Positions 17,064-26,109 of a DNA stretch of 36,975 nt are shown here, piece by piece. The stretch's first letter is position 1; each line of letters opens with the position of its first letter. The notes under the pieces are model-generated. The model was not told where the DNA came from. It ran no database searches and was given only the letters and a program-made list of their open reading frames with translations. This stretch comes from MED-G116 sp038107835. GTDB taxonomy: Bacteria > Pseudomonadota > Alphaproteobacteria > Puniceispirillales > Puniceispirillaceae. The stretch is taken from NCBI GenBank assembly GCA_038107835.1, contig JAYNHH010000025.1, forward strand, positions 1 through 36,975, written 5' to 3'. The translations under genes were made by a program, and so were the position numbers.

Positions 17064-18596
17064 TTAAAGTGGTAGATTATCATGTTTGCGCGGTGGATTT
17101 TCGAGCTGTTTATCCGCCAGCATGACAAGCGCGCGGGCAATCCGCCGCCTCGTATTGCGCGGCATGATTATGTCATCAAGATAGCCCCTGCCAGCAGCGA
17201 CAAATGGATTGGCAAATTTTTCCCGATATTCATCAGTCTTGGCGGTGAGCTGGCCTGGATCGGCCGCCGCATCACGGAAAATGATCCGCGCCGCGCCTTC
17301 CGGCCCCATCACGGCAATCTCGGCGCTCGGCCAGGCATAGTTGACATCGCCGCGCAGATGTTTCGAGGCCATCACATCATAGGCACCGCCATAGGCCTTG
17401 CGCGTGATTACCGTGACTTTTGGCACCGTCGCCTCGGCATAGGCATAAAGCAGCTTTGCGCCCTGTGAGATGATACCACCTGTTTCCTGGGCCAGACCCG
17501 GCATGAAACCGGGAACATCGACCAGCGTCAGGATCGGAATGTTGAAGGCATCGCAGAAGCGGACAAACCGCGCCGCCTTGCGCGACGCATTGATATCAAG
17601 GCACCCAGCCAGAACCATCGGCTGATTGGCAACGACACCAACGCTCTGGCCATCAATACGGGCAAAACCGACGATGATGTTGGCGGCAAAATCACGGTGA
17701 ATTTCAAAGAATTCAGCATTATCCGCAATCTGTAGAATGACCTGACGCATATCATAGGGCGTATTTGGATTGTCCGGAATGATCTGGTCCAGAACCGCCG
17801 ACGGCCTGTCGATCGGATCATGGCACGGCACGCTGGGCGCGTCCTCGCGGTTGGACAACGGCAGATAGGACATCAACGCCCGTGTCTGCATCAGCATTTC
17901 GACATCATTGGCAAAAGCGCCATGCGCCACGCCCGAGGTGCGGCTGTGCATTTTTGCCCCACCCAGCTCCTCGGCCGTCAGATCCTCATGCGTGACCGTC
18001 TTTACCACATCCGGCCCGGTGACAAACATATAGCTCGACCCCTCAACCATGAAAATGAAATCAGTGATCGCCGGCGAATAGACAGCACCGCCAGCACATG
18101 GTCCCATGACCAGCGAAATCTGCGGCACCACACCGGATGCCAGAACATTGCGCTGGAATACCTCGGCATAGCCACCGAGCGAGGCGACACCCTCCTGAAT
18201 GCGTGCACCGCCAGAATCATTCAGGCCAATGAGCGGGATACCGGTCTTGATCGCCTGATCCATAATCTTGCAGATTTTTGCCGCATGCGTCTCTGACAGC
18301 GAACCACCAAGAACGGTGAAATCCTGACTGTAGACGAAGGCCGGTCGGCCAGCAATTGTGCCATAGCCGGTAACGACACCATCGCCTGGCACTCTGGCCT
18401 CCTCCATGCCGAAATCATGGCAGCGATGTTCGACAAACATATCCCATTCCTCGAAGGAATTTTCATCAAGGAGCAGATGAATGCGCTCGCGCGCCGTCAA
18501 TTTGCCTTTGCTGTGTTGGGTATCAATTCGTTTCTGACCACCACCCATCCGGGCGAGATCGCGCTTGGCTTCAAGCTGCGCAAGAATATCAGTCAT
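17064..18596 (-). CDS. pccB: Propionyl-CoA carboxylase beta (carboxyltransferase) subunit
   Basis: 510 residues, the standard PccB length. It starts MTDILAQLEAKRDLARMGGG and has KGKLTARERIHLLLDENSFE, VYSQDFTVLGGSLSE, NDSGGARIQEGVASLGGYAE, GPCAGGAVYSPAITDF, DVPGFMPGLAQE and RKAYGGAYDVMASK, all typical carboxyltransferase CoA- and biotin-site segments. It moves CO2 from carboxybiotin to propionyl-CoA. The methylmalonyl-CoA mutase and epimerase needed to reach succinyl-CoA are not in the window. Confidence 0.95.
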   Translation of the reverse strand: MTDILAQLEAKRDLARMGGGQKRIDTQHSKGKLTARERIHLLLDENSFEEWDMFVEHRCHDFGMEEARVPGDGVVTGYGTIAGRPAFVYSQDFTVLGGSLSETHAAKICKIMDQAIKTGIPLIGLNDSGGARIQEGVASLGGYAEVFQRNVLASGVVPQISLVMGPCAGGAVYSPAITDFIFMVEGSSYMFVTGPDVVKTVTHEDLTAEELGGAKMHSRTSGVAHGAFANDVEMLMQTRALMSYLPLSNREDAPSVPCHDPIDRPSAVLDQIIPDNPNTPYDMRQVILQIADNAEFFEIHRDFAANIIVGFARIDGQSVGVVANQPMVLAGCLDINASRKAARFVRFCDAFNIPILTLVDVPGFMPGLAQETGGIISQGAKLLYAYAEATVPKVTVITRKAYGGAYDVMASKHLRGDVNYAWPSAEIAVMGPEGAARIIFRDAAADPGQLTAKTDEYREKFANPFVAAGRGYLDDIIMPRNTRRRIARALVMLADKQLENPPRKHDNLPL

Positions 18597-18687
18597 AAAG
18601 AGCCTGGCACCTGTTCAATGAAGTGGTGACTTTATCGGAAAGCAGGCCGCAACCGCAATGATTTTTGCAGAAACCAGAGCCAGCCGC

Positions 18688-19122
18688 CTACACACCGCCC
18701 CTGCGCAGCGCCTGTTTTCGGGCCTTGTTCCAATAGCGGAAGAACCGGCCAAGGTCAGGCGTTGCCGCAAGCTGAACAAAAGGCCGATCGGACACCAGCT
18801 CCACCGCAATGCCGGCAAGCGCGGCCGTGACCTTCGATAGCTCTTGCCGGATCAAAGGGTTCGGCGTGTCCGGAACATAGAGCTGCGTGGCCTGATCGCG
18901 CCGCGCCACCAGCGGCAGCACCTGTGAGGCGGCACCCCGAATGATCGTCACATCGAGCTCAAGCAGGGATTCATAGATGAAGATCTGTCGCCGCAACCCG
19001 ATATCAGCCGCCGCCATATAGTCGACATCCCAACAAAACAGAGCCGTTGCCCCGGGAACAGCGGCAAAAACCGGATGGTCAGCGCGCAGCGCCTCTTCAT
19101 GCAGCCAGACCAGCCCCGCCAT
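18688..19122 (-). CDS. Photolyase/cryptochrome N-terminal alpha/beta (antenna) domain as a separate protein
   Basis: 144 residues matching only the Rossmann-like N-terminal photolyase domain. It starts MAGLVWLHEEALRADHPVFA, comparable to the LVWFRxDLRLxDNxAL start of class I photolyases, and ends VSDRPFVQLAATPDLGRFFR then YWNKARKQAL, comparable to the segment before the FAD domain (VFTPFKNAWLKRL in E. coli Phr). Its ATG shares one base with the stop of the FAD-domain gene just upstream (TGATG); a GTG one codon earlier is possible. Both halves are thus encoded separately but in reversed order. It presumably binds an antenna chromophore and assembles with the FAD half. Confidence 0.75.
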   Translation of the reverse strand: MAGLVWLHEEALRADHPVFAAVPGATALFCWDVDYMAAADIGLRRQIFIYESLLELDVTIIRGAASQVLPLVARRDQATQLYVPDTPNPLIRQELSKVTAALAGIAVELVSDRPFVQLAATPDLGRFFRYWNKARKQALRRGGV

Positions 19123-19982
19123 CACGATGCCGCCGCGCTGGGAAGGTTTGGAAACAGCAATTCCGCCAGCCGCTCATAGGAATGGGCAAGCGGCAGATTG
19201 TCAGCTGCAGACACATTGATATCCGGTCCCGCATAACGCGCCACATTTTCCAGATTGAAGAAATAGGGTTTGTTGGCAAAGGTGCTGGCAATCCATTGCC
19301 ATGACAGATTATTGCTTGCCGGATCGCCATCAATGAGGTTCTGCAGAAACCATCTGGCACCGGTCTGCCATTTGATCTGCCGCCAGTGCACAACATAGGC
19401 GGCAACATACATGCGCGCATGATTGTGCAGATAGCCGGTTTCCAGCAATGTCGTGATAAAGGCGTCGATGCAGGCAACACCAGTTGCACCCCGCGCAATG
19501 TCGGCTGGCAGATCATCGGCGTAGTCACTGGCGACAAAGCCGGTTTTATAGGCCTCGACATCGACCCAGATGGCATCAGGGCTGGCGGTGTAAAGCCGCT
19601 GCCAATAGTCACGCCAGGCCAGTTCCTGAATGAATTTTTCCGCCTGCTTCGGCGTTGCCACAGCGTCAAGCGCGTGATTACGCACTTCATCCAATGTCAG
19701 CACCCCATGCCGGATATAGGCGGACAGCCGGGTAACAGCGCCGTCAAGATGGTTGCGGGTGGCGGAATATTGCGCTGGATTGATCGCCGCAAGAAGAGAC
19801 AGCGCTGCCGCCCGGCCACCAATGATCGGGCTTGGCTCAGCCGGTGGCGTGAGGTTTGAGAGGCTGGCAACATGTTCTGCCAGCGCCGCACGGTCATCAA
19901 ACCGCGTAGCAAGTGGGATCAAATCCGGTATCTCATCTGCGACATAATCCTGCATGCCTGGTGAAATAGGTGCTTCGCCCAC
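19122..19982 (-). CDS. Photolyase/cryptochrome FAD-binding domain as a separate protein
   Basis: 286 residues (GTG start at 19982; an ATG at 19955 is an alternative). It contains only the helical FAD domain: TRLSAYIRHG (84-93), ELAWRDYWQRLY (120-131), TGYLHNHARMYVAAYVVHW (182-200), IKWQTGARWF and DGDPASNNLSWQWIAST (218-234). These match the class I photolyase FAD and electron-transfer tryptophan regions (E. coli W359 and W382 environments). No alpha/beta domain precedes it; that domain is in the next gene. It lies 30 bases after threonine synthase. Photorepair of UV dimers is the likely role; a cryptochrome-like role is possible. Confidence 0.85.
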   Translation of the reverse strand: MGEAPISPGMQDYVADEIPDLIPLATRFDDRAALAEHVASLSNLTPPAEPSPIIGGRAAALSLLAAINPAQYSATRNHLDGAVTRLSAYIRHGVLTLDEVRNHALDAVATPKQAEKFIQELAWRDYWQRLYTASPDAIWVDVEAYKTGFVASDYADDLPADIARGATGVACIDAFITTLLETGYLHNHARMYVAAYVVHWRQIKWQTGARWFLQNLIDGDPASNNLSWQWIASTFANKPYFFNLENVARYAGPDINVSAADNLPLAHSYERLAELLFPNLPSAAAS

Positions 19983-20012
19983 AAACCACCAGATGCTGTT
20001 CGATTTTTTTGA

Positions 20013-21239
20013 TCAGCCGGCAAATTGCGCGTAGTCAATCGGCCGGTCCTTATCCAGCGTCCCGGCGACAGACGGCATCGGATACTTCAGCCCAGTTGCA
20101 CAATTGAACAGAATTGCAGTCTCATCAGCTGAGACCAGCCCCTGTTCCATGGCCAGCTGATAGGCAGCGGCTGTCGCCGCACCCTCCGGGCAAAGCAGAA
20201 TGCCGTCCTCGCGGGCGATATCGTTGCGGATCTGCATGATATGATCATCCTCGACGGCAATCGCGGTGCCGCCAGATTCGCGTACAGCCCGCAGGATCAG
20301 GAAATCACCAACGGCAATCGGCACCCGAATGCCAGCGGCGACCGTGCGCGCATCCTGCCACAGGGGCGCATGCTCCTCGCCATCATCAAAGGCTTTGACA
20401 ATTGGTGCACAACCTGTTGCCTGAACCGCGATCATGCGGGGCAAGTTTCCGCTGATCCAGCCAAGCGCCTGCAATTCGGCAAAGGCTTTCCACATGCCAA
20501 TGAGGCCGGTACCCCCACCGGTTGGGTAGAAAATGACATCGGGAAGCGACCAGCCCATCTGTTCGGCGAGTTCGAGACCCATCGTTTTCTTGCCCTCAAT
20601 TCTGTAGGGTTCCTTCAGCGTCGAAATGTCGAACCAGCCGACCTTTTCCTTGCCGTCGCCGACGATCTTGCCACAGTCATTGATCAGGCCGTTGACCATA
20701 TAGGTATCACCGCCCTGCAGCTGAATCTCGCGGATGTTGATGTCGGGCGTATCGGACGGGCAGAGCACGGTGGCTCTCATGCCGGCCTGCCGCGCATAGG
20801 CGGCCATCGCCGCGCCGGCATTGCCATTCGTTGGAATTGCCAGATGATCAAGCCCGAATTCGTGCGCCATCGAGACAGCAAGGGCAAGGCCGCGCGCCTT
20901 GAAAGACCCGGTCGGCAACCGTCCCTCATCCTTGACGATGATGTTGCCGGAGACACCGCCGAGCATGGGCGCACTGGAGGTCAGTGGCATCAGGGGTGTG
21001 ACCACCTCGCCAAGGCTGATCCGGCTTTCCGGCTTTGTCACCGGCAGCATCGGCGCATAGCGCCAGAAACCATTGGCGGTCGAGGCGGCAATATCCTGCT
21101 TGCTGACCTCATTCCCCATCCGGTCAAGATCATAGCGGACAAGAAGGGGCCGACCAGCCTTGGACAGGCCATGGATCTGGCCGGCAGGATAATGTTCACC
21201 GGAGATCGAGCATTCAAGATGCGTGACATAATTCAACAT
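20013..21239 (-). CDS. thrC: Threonine synthase
   Basis: 408 residues from the ATG at 21239 (MLNYVTHLEC), with AGGA 8 bases upstream; the frame is open to 21272. The N-terminus LECSISGEHYPAGQIHGLSK is the short metal-ligand-like lead of the plant/archaeal-type enzyme. The PLP lysine is K114 in GRLPTGSFKARG, followed by IPTNGNAGAAMAAYA and FYPTGGGTGLIGMWKA (phosphate-binding glycine loop). It converts O-phosphohomoserine to threonine. Other PLP beta-family lyases share the fold, but the overall layout fits this type of threonine synthase best. Confidence 0.87.
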   Translation of the reverse strand: MLNYVTHLECSISGEHYPAGQIHGLSKAGRPLLVRYDLDRMGNEVSKQDIAASTANGFWRYAPMLPVTKPESRISLGEVVTPLMPLTSSAPMLGGVSGNIIVKDEGRLPTGSFKARGLALAVSMAHEFGLDHLAIPTNGNAGAAMAAYARQAGMRATVLCPSDTPDINIREIQLQGGDTYMVNGLINDCGKIVGDGKEKVGWFDISTLKEPYRIEGKKTMGLELAEQMGWSLPDVIFYPTGGGTGLIGMWKAFAELQALGWISGNLPRMIAVQATGCAPIVKAFDDGEEHAPLWQDARTVAAGIRVPIAVGDFLILRAVRESGGTAIAVEDDHIMQIRNDIAREDGILLCPEGAATAAAYQLAMEQGLVSADETAILFNCATGLKYPMPSVAGTLDKDRPIDYAQFAG

Positions 21240-22056
21240 TTGGAAGTTCCTGTAATTGATGCGCGCTGGCAAAGAGTATCAAAGACACACCATCATGCCT
21301 GTGCTGTCAGTCACGGCAATGGTGGTTCAGGGTTTGGCCGATGACGCGTCGGGCTGACCCCCTTTACGTCTGGCATGGAGTGACCGGGCATGTTCCAACG
21401 CCCTTACCGCCAACACAGAAATCAGATACCACCCGGCAAACTGTTCGAGCAGATGTTCGGTCAGGGGAGCATCTTCTTCATCGCTGTGCATGCGCTGTTG
21501 TTTCACATTCTGCCTGCTGGAGCGTCCTGTTATCCGAGGAATCCGAATTCAAACAGCCCAACAACGACAAAAGTTATCAATAACATGCTGATCAGGATCT
21601 TGATGACGGTGTACACGGACTCTGTTCCTCATTGACTAAACTTCACCACAGAACGGGCTGGCGCGCCTTGTCTGTCATCCGGATGACACAACCGCATCAT
21701 CTTGCAGGCCATCCGCATTCGCGCCAAACAAAAAATGCCAGACCGGTCACAAGTCAAAACGCAGTTTGCAAAACCAACCCCGGAAGTCAATGGATCAGAC
21801 ACCGATGATACAGGGTTTTACGGGTGCAGGCCTTGCCAAAATGGGCCTGCCCGACTACACCTTGGCACCATAAATGATCATCCTGTGCTGATGTGCGAAT
21901 TGACCGGCGTCGCGCTGTGCGATTTTTGCACCGGCTTGCTGTAGGCACAGCACTTTACAAAACCCAGTAGACAAGGGCATCTAACCACAGCGATGTGCTT
22001 CACCCCAGCAATCGCGTTAACTTGCAAGGCAATGGAAGAACCCCGGGCAGAGCTTT
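21240..22056. other. 817-base region between thrC and the PEPC-like gene, no firm gene
   Basis: Several short frames exist, none recognised. The frame at 21390-21635 (81 codons) has a hydrophobic centre but no good SD and overlaps another frame of similar length. The only one I list separately is 21702-21944. No tRNA-like cloverleaf, terminator or repeat was found by eye. The bases just before 22057 carry the start region of the next gene with a weak SD. Confidence 0.5.
21702..21944 (+). CDS. Small hypothetical protein with two CxxC pairs
   Basis: An 80-codon frame. The C-terminal half has CRPC, a lone Cys in MCELTG, and CDFC close to the end, a spacing that could form a small zinc ribbon. 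The N-terminal half is polar and basic. I do not recognise a family. Support is limited to cysteine clustering in an otherwise gene-free region; a random frame cannot be excluded. Confidence 0.35.
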   Translation: MQAIRIRAKQKMPDRSQVKTQFAKPTPEVNGSDTDDTGFYGCRPCQNGPARLHLGTINDHPVLMCELTGVALCDFCTGLL

Positions 22057-24807
22057 ATGACTGAACTGAGAGAAAACTGGCTTTCCCATCTGATTGATTT
22101 CCGCGAGCAGGGAATGCGGATCAGCGATATAAATCCGGTGGCTGCATTGGCAGACATCATCTGCGAGCAGCTCTATGGTGGCGAGATCAACCGAAATGAC
22201 CTTGATGCCTCCCTGGAGCAGATCAGCCACGATCTATGGACCCGTCAACGCCAGCATCTGCGCCAGCAAACAGGCATTGCCAACACGCCAACGCCACTGC
22301 CGGACCTGGGCGATCACGACATTACCCAGCCGGTCTACCGTGCGGTCTTTACCGCGCATCCGGTTTTTGCCCTGCGCCATGATGTGTCGATGGCCCTGTG
22401 CAGCGATGCTGAAGCCAACAGGGCGCAGATGCCGGACCAGCCCTATGCCCAGCGAAGCGTGGTTACACTGCAGGATGAGCATGCAGAGGCGATGGGGGCG
22501 ATCTGCAATGCAAGACGTGCCATTTGCGATTTGAACGCCGCAATCCTGCAGCAGCGTCAGGAACACCAGCCGGATGATTGGCGCACCAGCCTGCCGCAGA
22601 TGCTGGGGGTTTCGACTTGGGTTGGCTATGACCTTGATGGCCGATCCGATATCAGCTGGGCGGACAGCTTCCGGCTGCGGCTGACAGAAAAGGCACAGGC
22701 GCTGGATATCTACCTTGCTGCGCTGCGAACAACTGGAATTGCTGCCGCCATGCCTGTTAGCGAAAAACTCGATGCCGAACTGTCAGCGACCAGAGATGAC
22801 ATCACCCGTTTTGAGCGACTTGGCGCGGATACGGATGATTTTGCCACAACTGTCAACGCGCTCACCGAGCGCGAGAACAAACTGACCTCCAGCTTTGCGA
22901 TTGCTGATGAAATCCATGCCATTGCCAACAGCCTTGACGATGATGCTGAAGCGCGGCAGCTGATGGTGATCGCCGCCGATGTCAGGACACATGGTTTTGG
23001 CATGGCCGAGGTGCATTTGCGGATCAACGCGGTGCAGTTGCGTAATGCCATGCGGCCAGTTGACGGGCGTGGCATCTCCGTCAGTGACGGGATGGTATCG
23101 TCACGCAGCCTGATTGACCGCCTGTCATCACGCATTGCAAGCGAGTCCCCTTGGCAGATCAACTTCAAAAATCTGGATAATGAGAGCGCAACGGCACGGC
23201 GGCAGCTGATGCTGGCGGCTCAGTTCCTCAAACATATTGATTGCGATCAGCCGATCCGCCTGCTGATTGCCGAATGCGAGAAGCCGCTGACGCTGATGTC
23301 GGCGCTCTATCTCGCACACAAGCTGGGAATTGCCAACAAGCTCGACATTTCACCGCTGTTCGAGACAAGCTATGGTTTGGAGCATGGTGAACAGGTGATT
23401 GACCAGCTTTTGACGCATCAACCCTATGTCGATTATGTGCGGCGGCGCGGCAGGCTTGCCATCCAGACAGGATTTTCCGACGCCGGACGCTTCATTGGAC
23501 AGATCGCCGCCAATATGGCGATCGAGAGATTGCAGATTAAAATCGCACAATGTCTGAAAAGCCGAATCGGAGATGAGATTGCCCTGCTGTTTTTCAATAC
23601 CCATGGTGAGTCGCTTGGCCGCGGTGGTGCCCAGTCGACAATGGCGGACAGGCAGAATTTCATCATGACACCCTTCGTGCGCGCCCGGGCGGCGGAAATG
23701 GGTGTGCCTCTCTATCACCAGTCCAGCTTTCAGGGCGGTGATGGCTATCGCCTGTTTGGCACACCAGCGCTGGCGCAAGCAACGATCAGCGGTATTTTCG
23801 CCGCGGAAATGGCACCTGCCTCGCCAGCATGGCTGGCCGACCCGTTCTATCAGCAGACTGACTTTTCATTGGATTTATTCCTTTCGCTCAAGAACTGGCA
23901 TGAAACCCTTTTCGCCGATGCCTCCTATTCCGATCTTTTGGACGTGTTTTCCAACAACCTACTGCCAAAAACCGGATCACGCCCAACCAAGCGCGTTGTT
24001 CAGGCCGGAAATGAGCGCCGAGACCCGTCGAAAATGCGGGCGATCCCGCATAATGCGATTTTGCAACAGCTCGGATTTCTGGCGAATGTCATCTCGGGCA
24101 TGGGCAGCGCTGCCTACATCAACAGCGAGCAGTTCCTCGAAATCTATCAGGACTCGCCCCGCCTGCAGCAATGTCTTGGCCATGTCCGCACGGCAAAATC
24201 GCTGGGCTCGCTCAATACTGTGCTGGCCTATTGCCGGATGATTGACGCCGGTTTCTGGGTCAATCGCGCCTATCACGGCAAGCAATATAAAAACCAGCGG
24301 GCTTTCCGCAAGCTCGGCCAGCATCTGCAAAATGATACGCAGGCGACGGGGATCAGGCACACAGTCTGGCGGCTGCGAGATGACCTTGTCGATCTCTACC
24401 GGCTGGTTGACCGGATCGGCGATGGCAGCATCCGCATTACCGGCGATGACCGCAGCACGCTCGATCTGCTGCATGCCATCCGCATCGCGGTTATTATCGA
24501 CAGCCTGACCTTGATCTGCCAGACGCCCAATCTGGGTGAGAGCAACCAATATAGCAATGCCGACATCCTTGCACTCGGGCTGCGCCTTGATTTTGAAACA
24601 GCCATGGAAATCATCCAGTCAGCCTTTACCGCCGGTTATGCGGCGTCAGCCAAGGACGGATTGGCCGAGGCCGAGGATTATTCGCAGTCAAACACCGGAA
24701 ATTACAGTGTGATTGACGAGCAGATCCTGCAACCGCTTGCTGCCAACCAGCGAATCATCCGCACCATCACCCAGATGATCTCGGCGCATTACGGGGCGCA
24801 TGGCTGA
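22057..24807 (+). CDS. Phosphoenolpyruvate carboxylase homologue with altered catalytic residues
   Basis: 916 residues, PEPC length and order. It keeps VFTAHPVF (H101, E. coli H138), VHLRINA (E. coli R396 region), a GRGG loop (521-524) and LPKTGSRPTKR (R642, E. coli R713) with MRAIPH. By eye alignment to E. coli Ppc, several core residues differ: K546 maps to R478 (GFSDAGRFIG), H579 to N514 and R581 to H516 (FFNTHGESLGRGG), and the C-terminal RNTG is replaced by YGAHG. Authentic PEPC forms oxaloacetate from PEP and bicarbonate as an anaplerotic step; whether this variant does so is open. It is possibly a neofunctionalised paralogue. No symbol is given for that reason. Confidence 0.8.
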   Translation: MTELRENWLSHLIDFREQGMRISDINPVAALADIICEQLYGGEINRNDLDASLEQISHDLWTRQRQHLRQQTGIANTPTPLPDLGDHDITQPVYRAVFTAHPVFALRHDVSMALCSDAEANRAQMPDQPYAQRSVVTLQDEHAEAMGAICNARRAICDLNAAILQQRQEHQPDDWRTSLPQMLGVSTWVGYDLDGRSDISWADSFRLRLTEKAQALDIYLAALRTTGIAAAMPVSEKLDAELSATRDDITRFERLGADTDDFATTVNALTERENKLTSSFAIADEIHAIANSLDDDAEARQLMVIAADVRTHGFGMAEVHLRINAVQLRNAMRPVDGRGISVSDGMVSSRSLIDRLSSRIASESPWQINFKNLDNESATARRQLMLAAQFLKHIDCDQPIRLLIAECEKPLTLMSALYLAHKLGIANKLDISPLFETSYGLEHGEQVIDQLLTHQPYVDYVRRRGRLAIQTGFSDAGRFIGQIAANMAIERLQIKIAQCLKSRIGDEIALLFFNTHGESLGRGGAQSTMADRQNFIMTPFVRARAAEMGVPLYHQSSFQGGDGYRLFGTPALAQATISGIFAAEMAPASPAWLADPFYQQTDFSLDLFLSLKNWHETLFADASYSDLLDVFSNNLLPKTGSRPTKRVVQAGNERRDPSKMRAIPHNAILQQLGFLANVISGMGSAAYINSEQFLEIYQDSPRLQQCLGHVRTAKSLGSLNTVLAYCRMIDAGFWVNRAYHGKQYKNQRAFRKLGQHLQNDTQATGIRHTVWRLRDDLVDLYRLVDRIGDGSIRITGDDRSTLDLLHAIRIAVIIDSLTLICQTPNLGESNQYSNADILALGLRLDFETAMEIIQSAFTAGYAASAKDGLAEAEDYSQSNTGNYSVIDEQILQPLAANQRIIRTITQMISAHYGAHG

Positions 24808-24958
24808 GACTGGCGAAAAGCCCCGGCACCAGGGCGCGAAGGCCTTGTGACTCAGGTTTCGAGTTGGTTGACAGACGTGATGCACTGGTATCATGCTTGG
24901 CGGCACCGTGAGCGTTTACGCTTAGCGCAGATTGATCACACAGCCGGAGTAACCAGAG

Positions 24959-25534
24959 ATGTCAGCATGGATTTCCATGATTTCAGACGAGGATGCTAGC
25001 CCTGATTTACGGGCGGCGCTGGAGGTGGCGCGCACCCCGCATGGTACTGTTGATAATGTGATGCGCGTACACTCACATAGGCCAAATACCATGCATGGAC
25101 ATTGCGTTCTCTACCGCGCAGCGCTGCACGACCCGGCAAACACCCTGCCGACCTGGCTGCAGGAGGTAATCAGTTCCTACGTGTCGGTCCTGAATGAGTG
25201 CGATTATTCCTATGCCAATCACTGGAAAAATGCGGCGCATCTGATTAATGATGCTGGGCGCGCCAGTGAGATTGAAACTGCGCTCGTGACAAAATGTCCC
25301 GAAGCGGCGTTTCAAGGTGCAGAGCTGGCATTATTGCGTTACGCAGAAAAGCTGACCGTTACACCGGGGCAAATGGAAGAAAATGACGTTGCCGTGCTAC
25401 GTAAAGAGGGGCTGGATGACGGCCAGATTCTCGAAGCTAACCAGATCATTTGTTATTTTAACTATGTGAACCGCAGCTTGAATGGTCTTGGTGTCTCAAC
25501 GGTAGGGGACATCGTCGGTTTTTACGCTGATTGA
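24959..25534 (+). CDS. AhpD-like/carboxymuconolactone decarboxylase family protein, one active Cys lost
   Basis: 191 residues, with GGAG 11 bases before the ATG. The conserved helix reads WLQEVISSYVSVLNE followed by CDYSYANHW: E69, C81, S84 and H88 occupy the E-12-CxxC-xxx-H positions of AhpD, so the second (peroxidatic) cysteine is serine. It resembles the uncharacterised peroxidase-related group of the family. Without the CxxC pair, disulfide-linked peroxidase activity is doubtful, so the function is unknown. It stands alone, 151 bases after the PEPC-like gene. Confidence 0.75.
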   Translation: MSAWISMISDEDASPDLRAALEVARTPHGTVDNVMRVHSHRPNTMHGHCVLYRAALHDPANTLPTWLQEVISSYVSVLNECDYSYANHWKNAAHLINDAGRASEIETALVTKCPEAAFQGAELALLRYAEKLTVTPGQMEENDVAVLRKEGLDDGQILEANQIICYFNYVNRSLNGLGVSTVGDIVGFYAD

Positions 25535-26109
25535 CCCTGTGCTCATTATCAGTGGTTTAACAAAAACACTGCACATAGCTGGCCAGTTCTTCAAATTGCA
25601 GACCAAAGATTACCAACTGCAAAAATTACCCCTCGATATATCATTAATGACGCTTTCGTTCTCCTCGTGGAGCAGATGATTGTTTCATAGCAATTCTCAG
25701 GTTTGCCCTCGTAATAAAGATATAAATTCATTTAGTTAATCATTGCTGGTCTTTAGATTAAAATCCTAAGGGTGCACCGTAGCTTGATGGACGCACTTGC
25801 CCGAAAGTAACGCGTCTGAGCCATCAGCATGCTGCTGAAAACTCTGCCACACATGCCGCACTAACGCGTCAAAATGTCTATTGACAAATCATAATGAACA
25901 GAAGATTTTTTGATATGTATTACTTATGTTTTGTTATGGTTAAGAAACTAGGAAAAGTTTGAAAGGGTAACCAATTTATGAAGCAATAACACTGAACGCT
26001 GCAGCCTATTCAACATCGTTTACACGATTTGACACCGATTTTAATCTCTGGTGAGCGGCAGCGAGACAGGAAAGTATCAGGTATTATTCAGCATAGGGGG
26101 AGAATAATC
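25535..26109. promoter_or_regulatory. 575-base AT-rich spacer before the catabolic cluster
   Basis: No gene is supported. It contains a TTGACA (25881-25886) without a good -10 at 16-18 bases, and a weak TTGATA...TATGGT pair (25910-25940, 19-base spacer). The 9-mer TAACGCGTC occurs twice in direct orientation, 54 bases apart (25808-25816 and 25862-25870). The last bases, GGGGGAG, form the SD for the ATG at 26110. It probably holds the promoter of the NicX-like/soxBDAG operon. Confidence 0.4.

Noticed and set aside
25550..25575. Stem-loop CAGTG...CACTG after the AhpD-like gene as a terminator
   Set aside because: The stem is only five pairs with a bulge beyond it, and no T-run follows on either strand.
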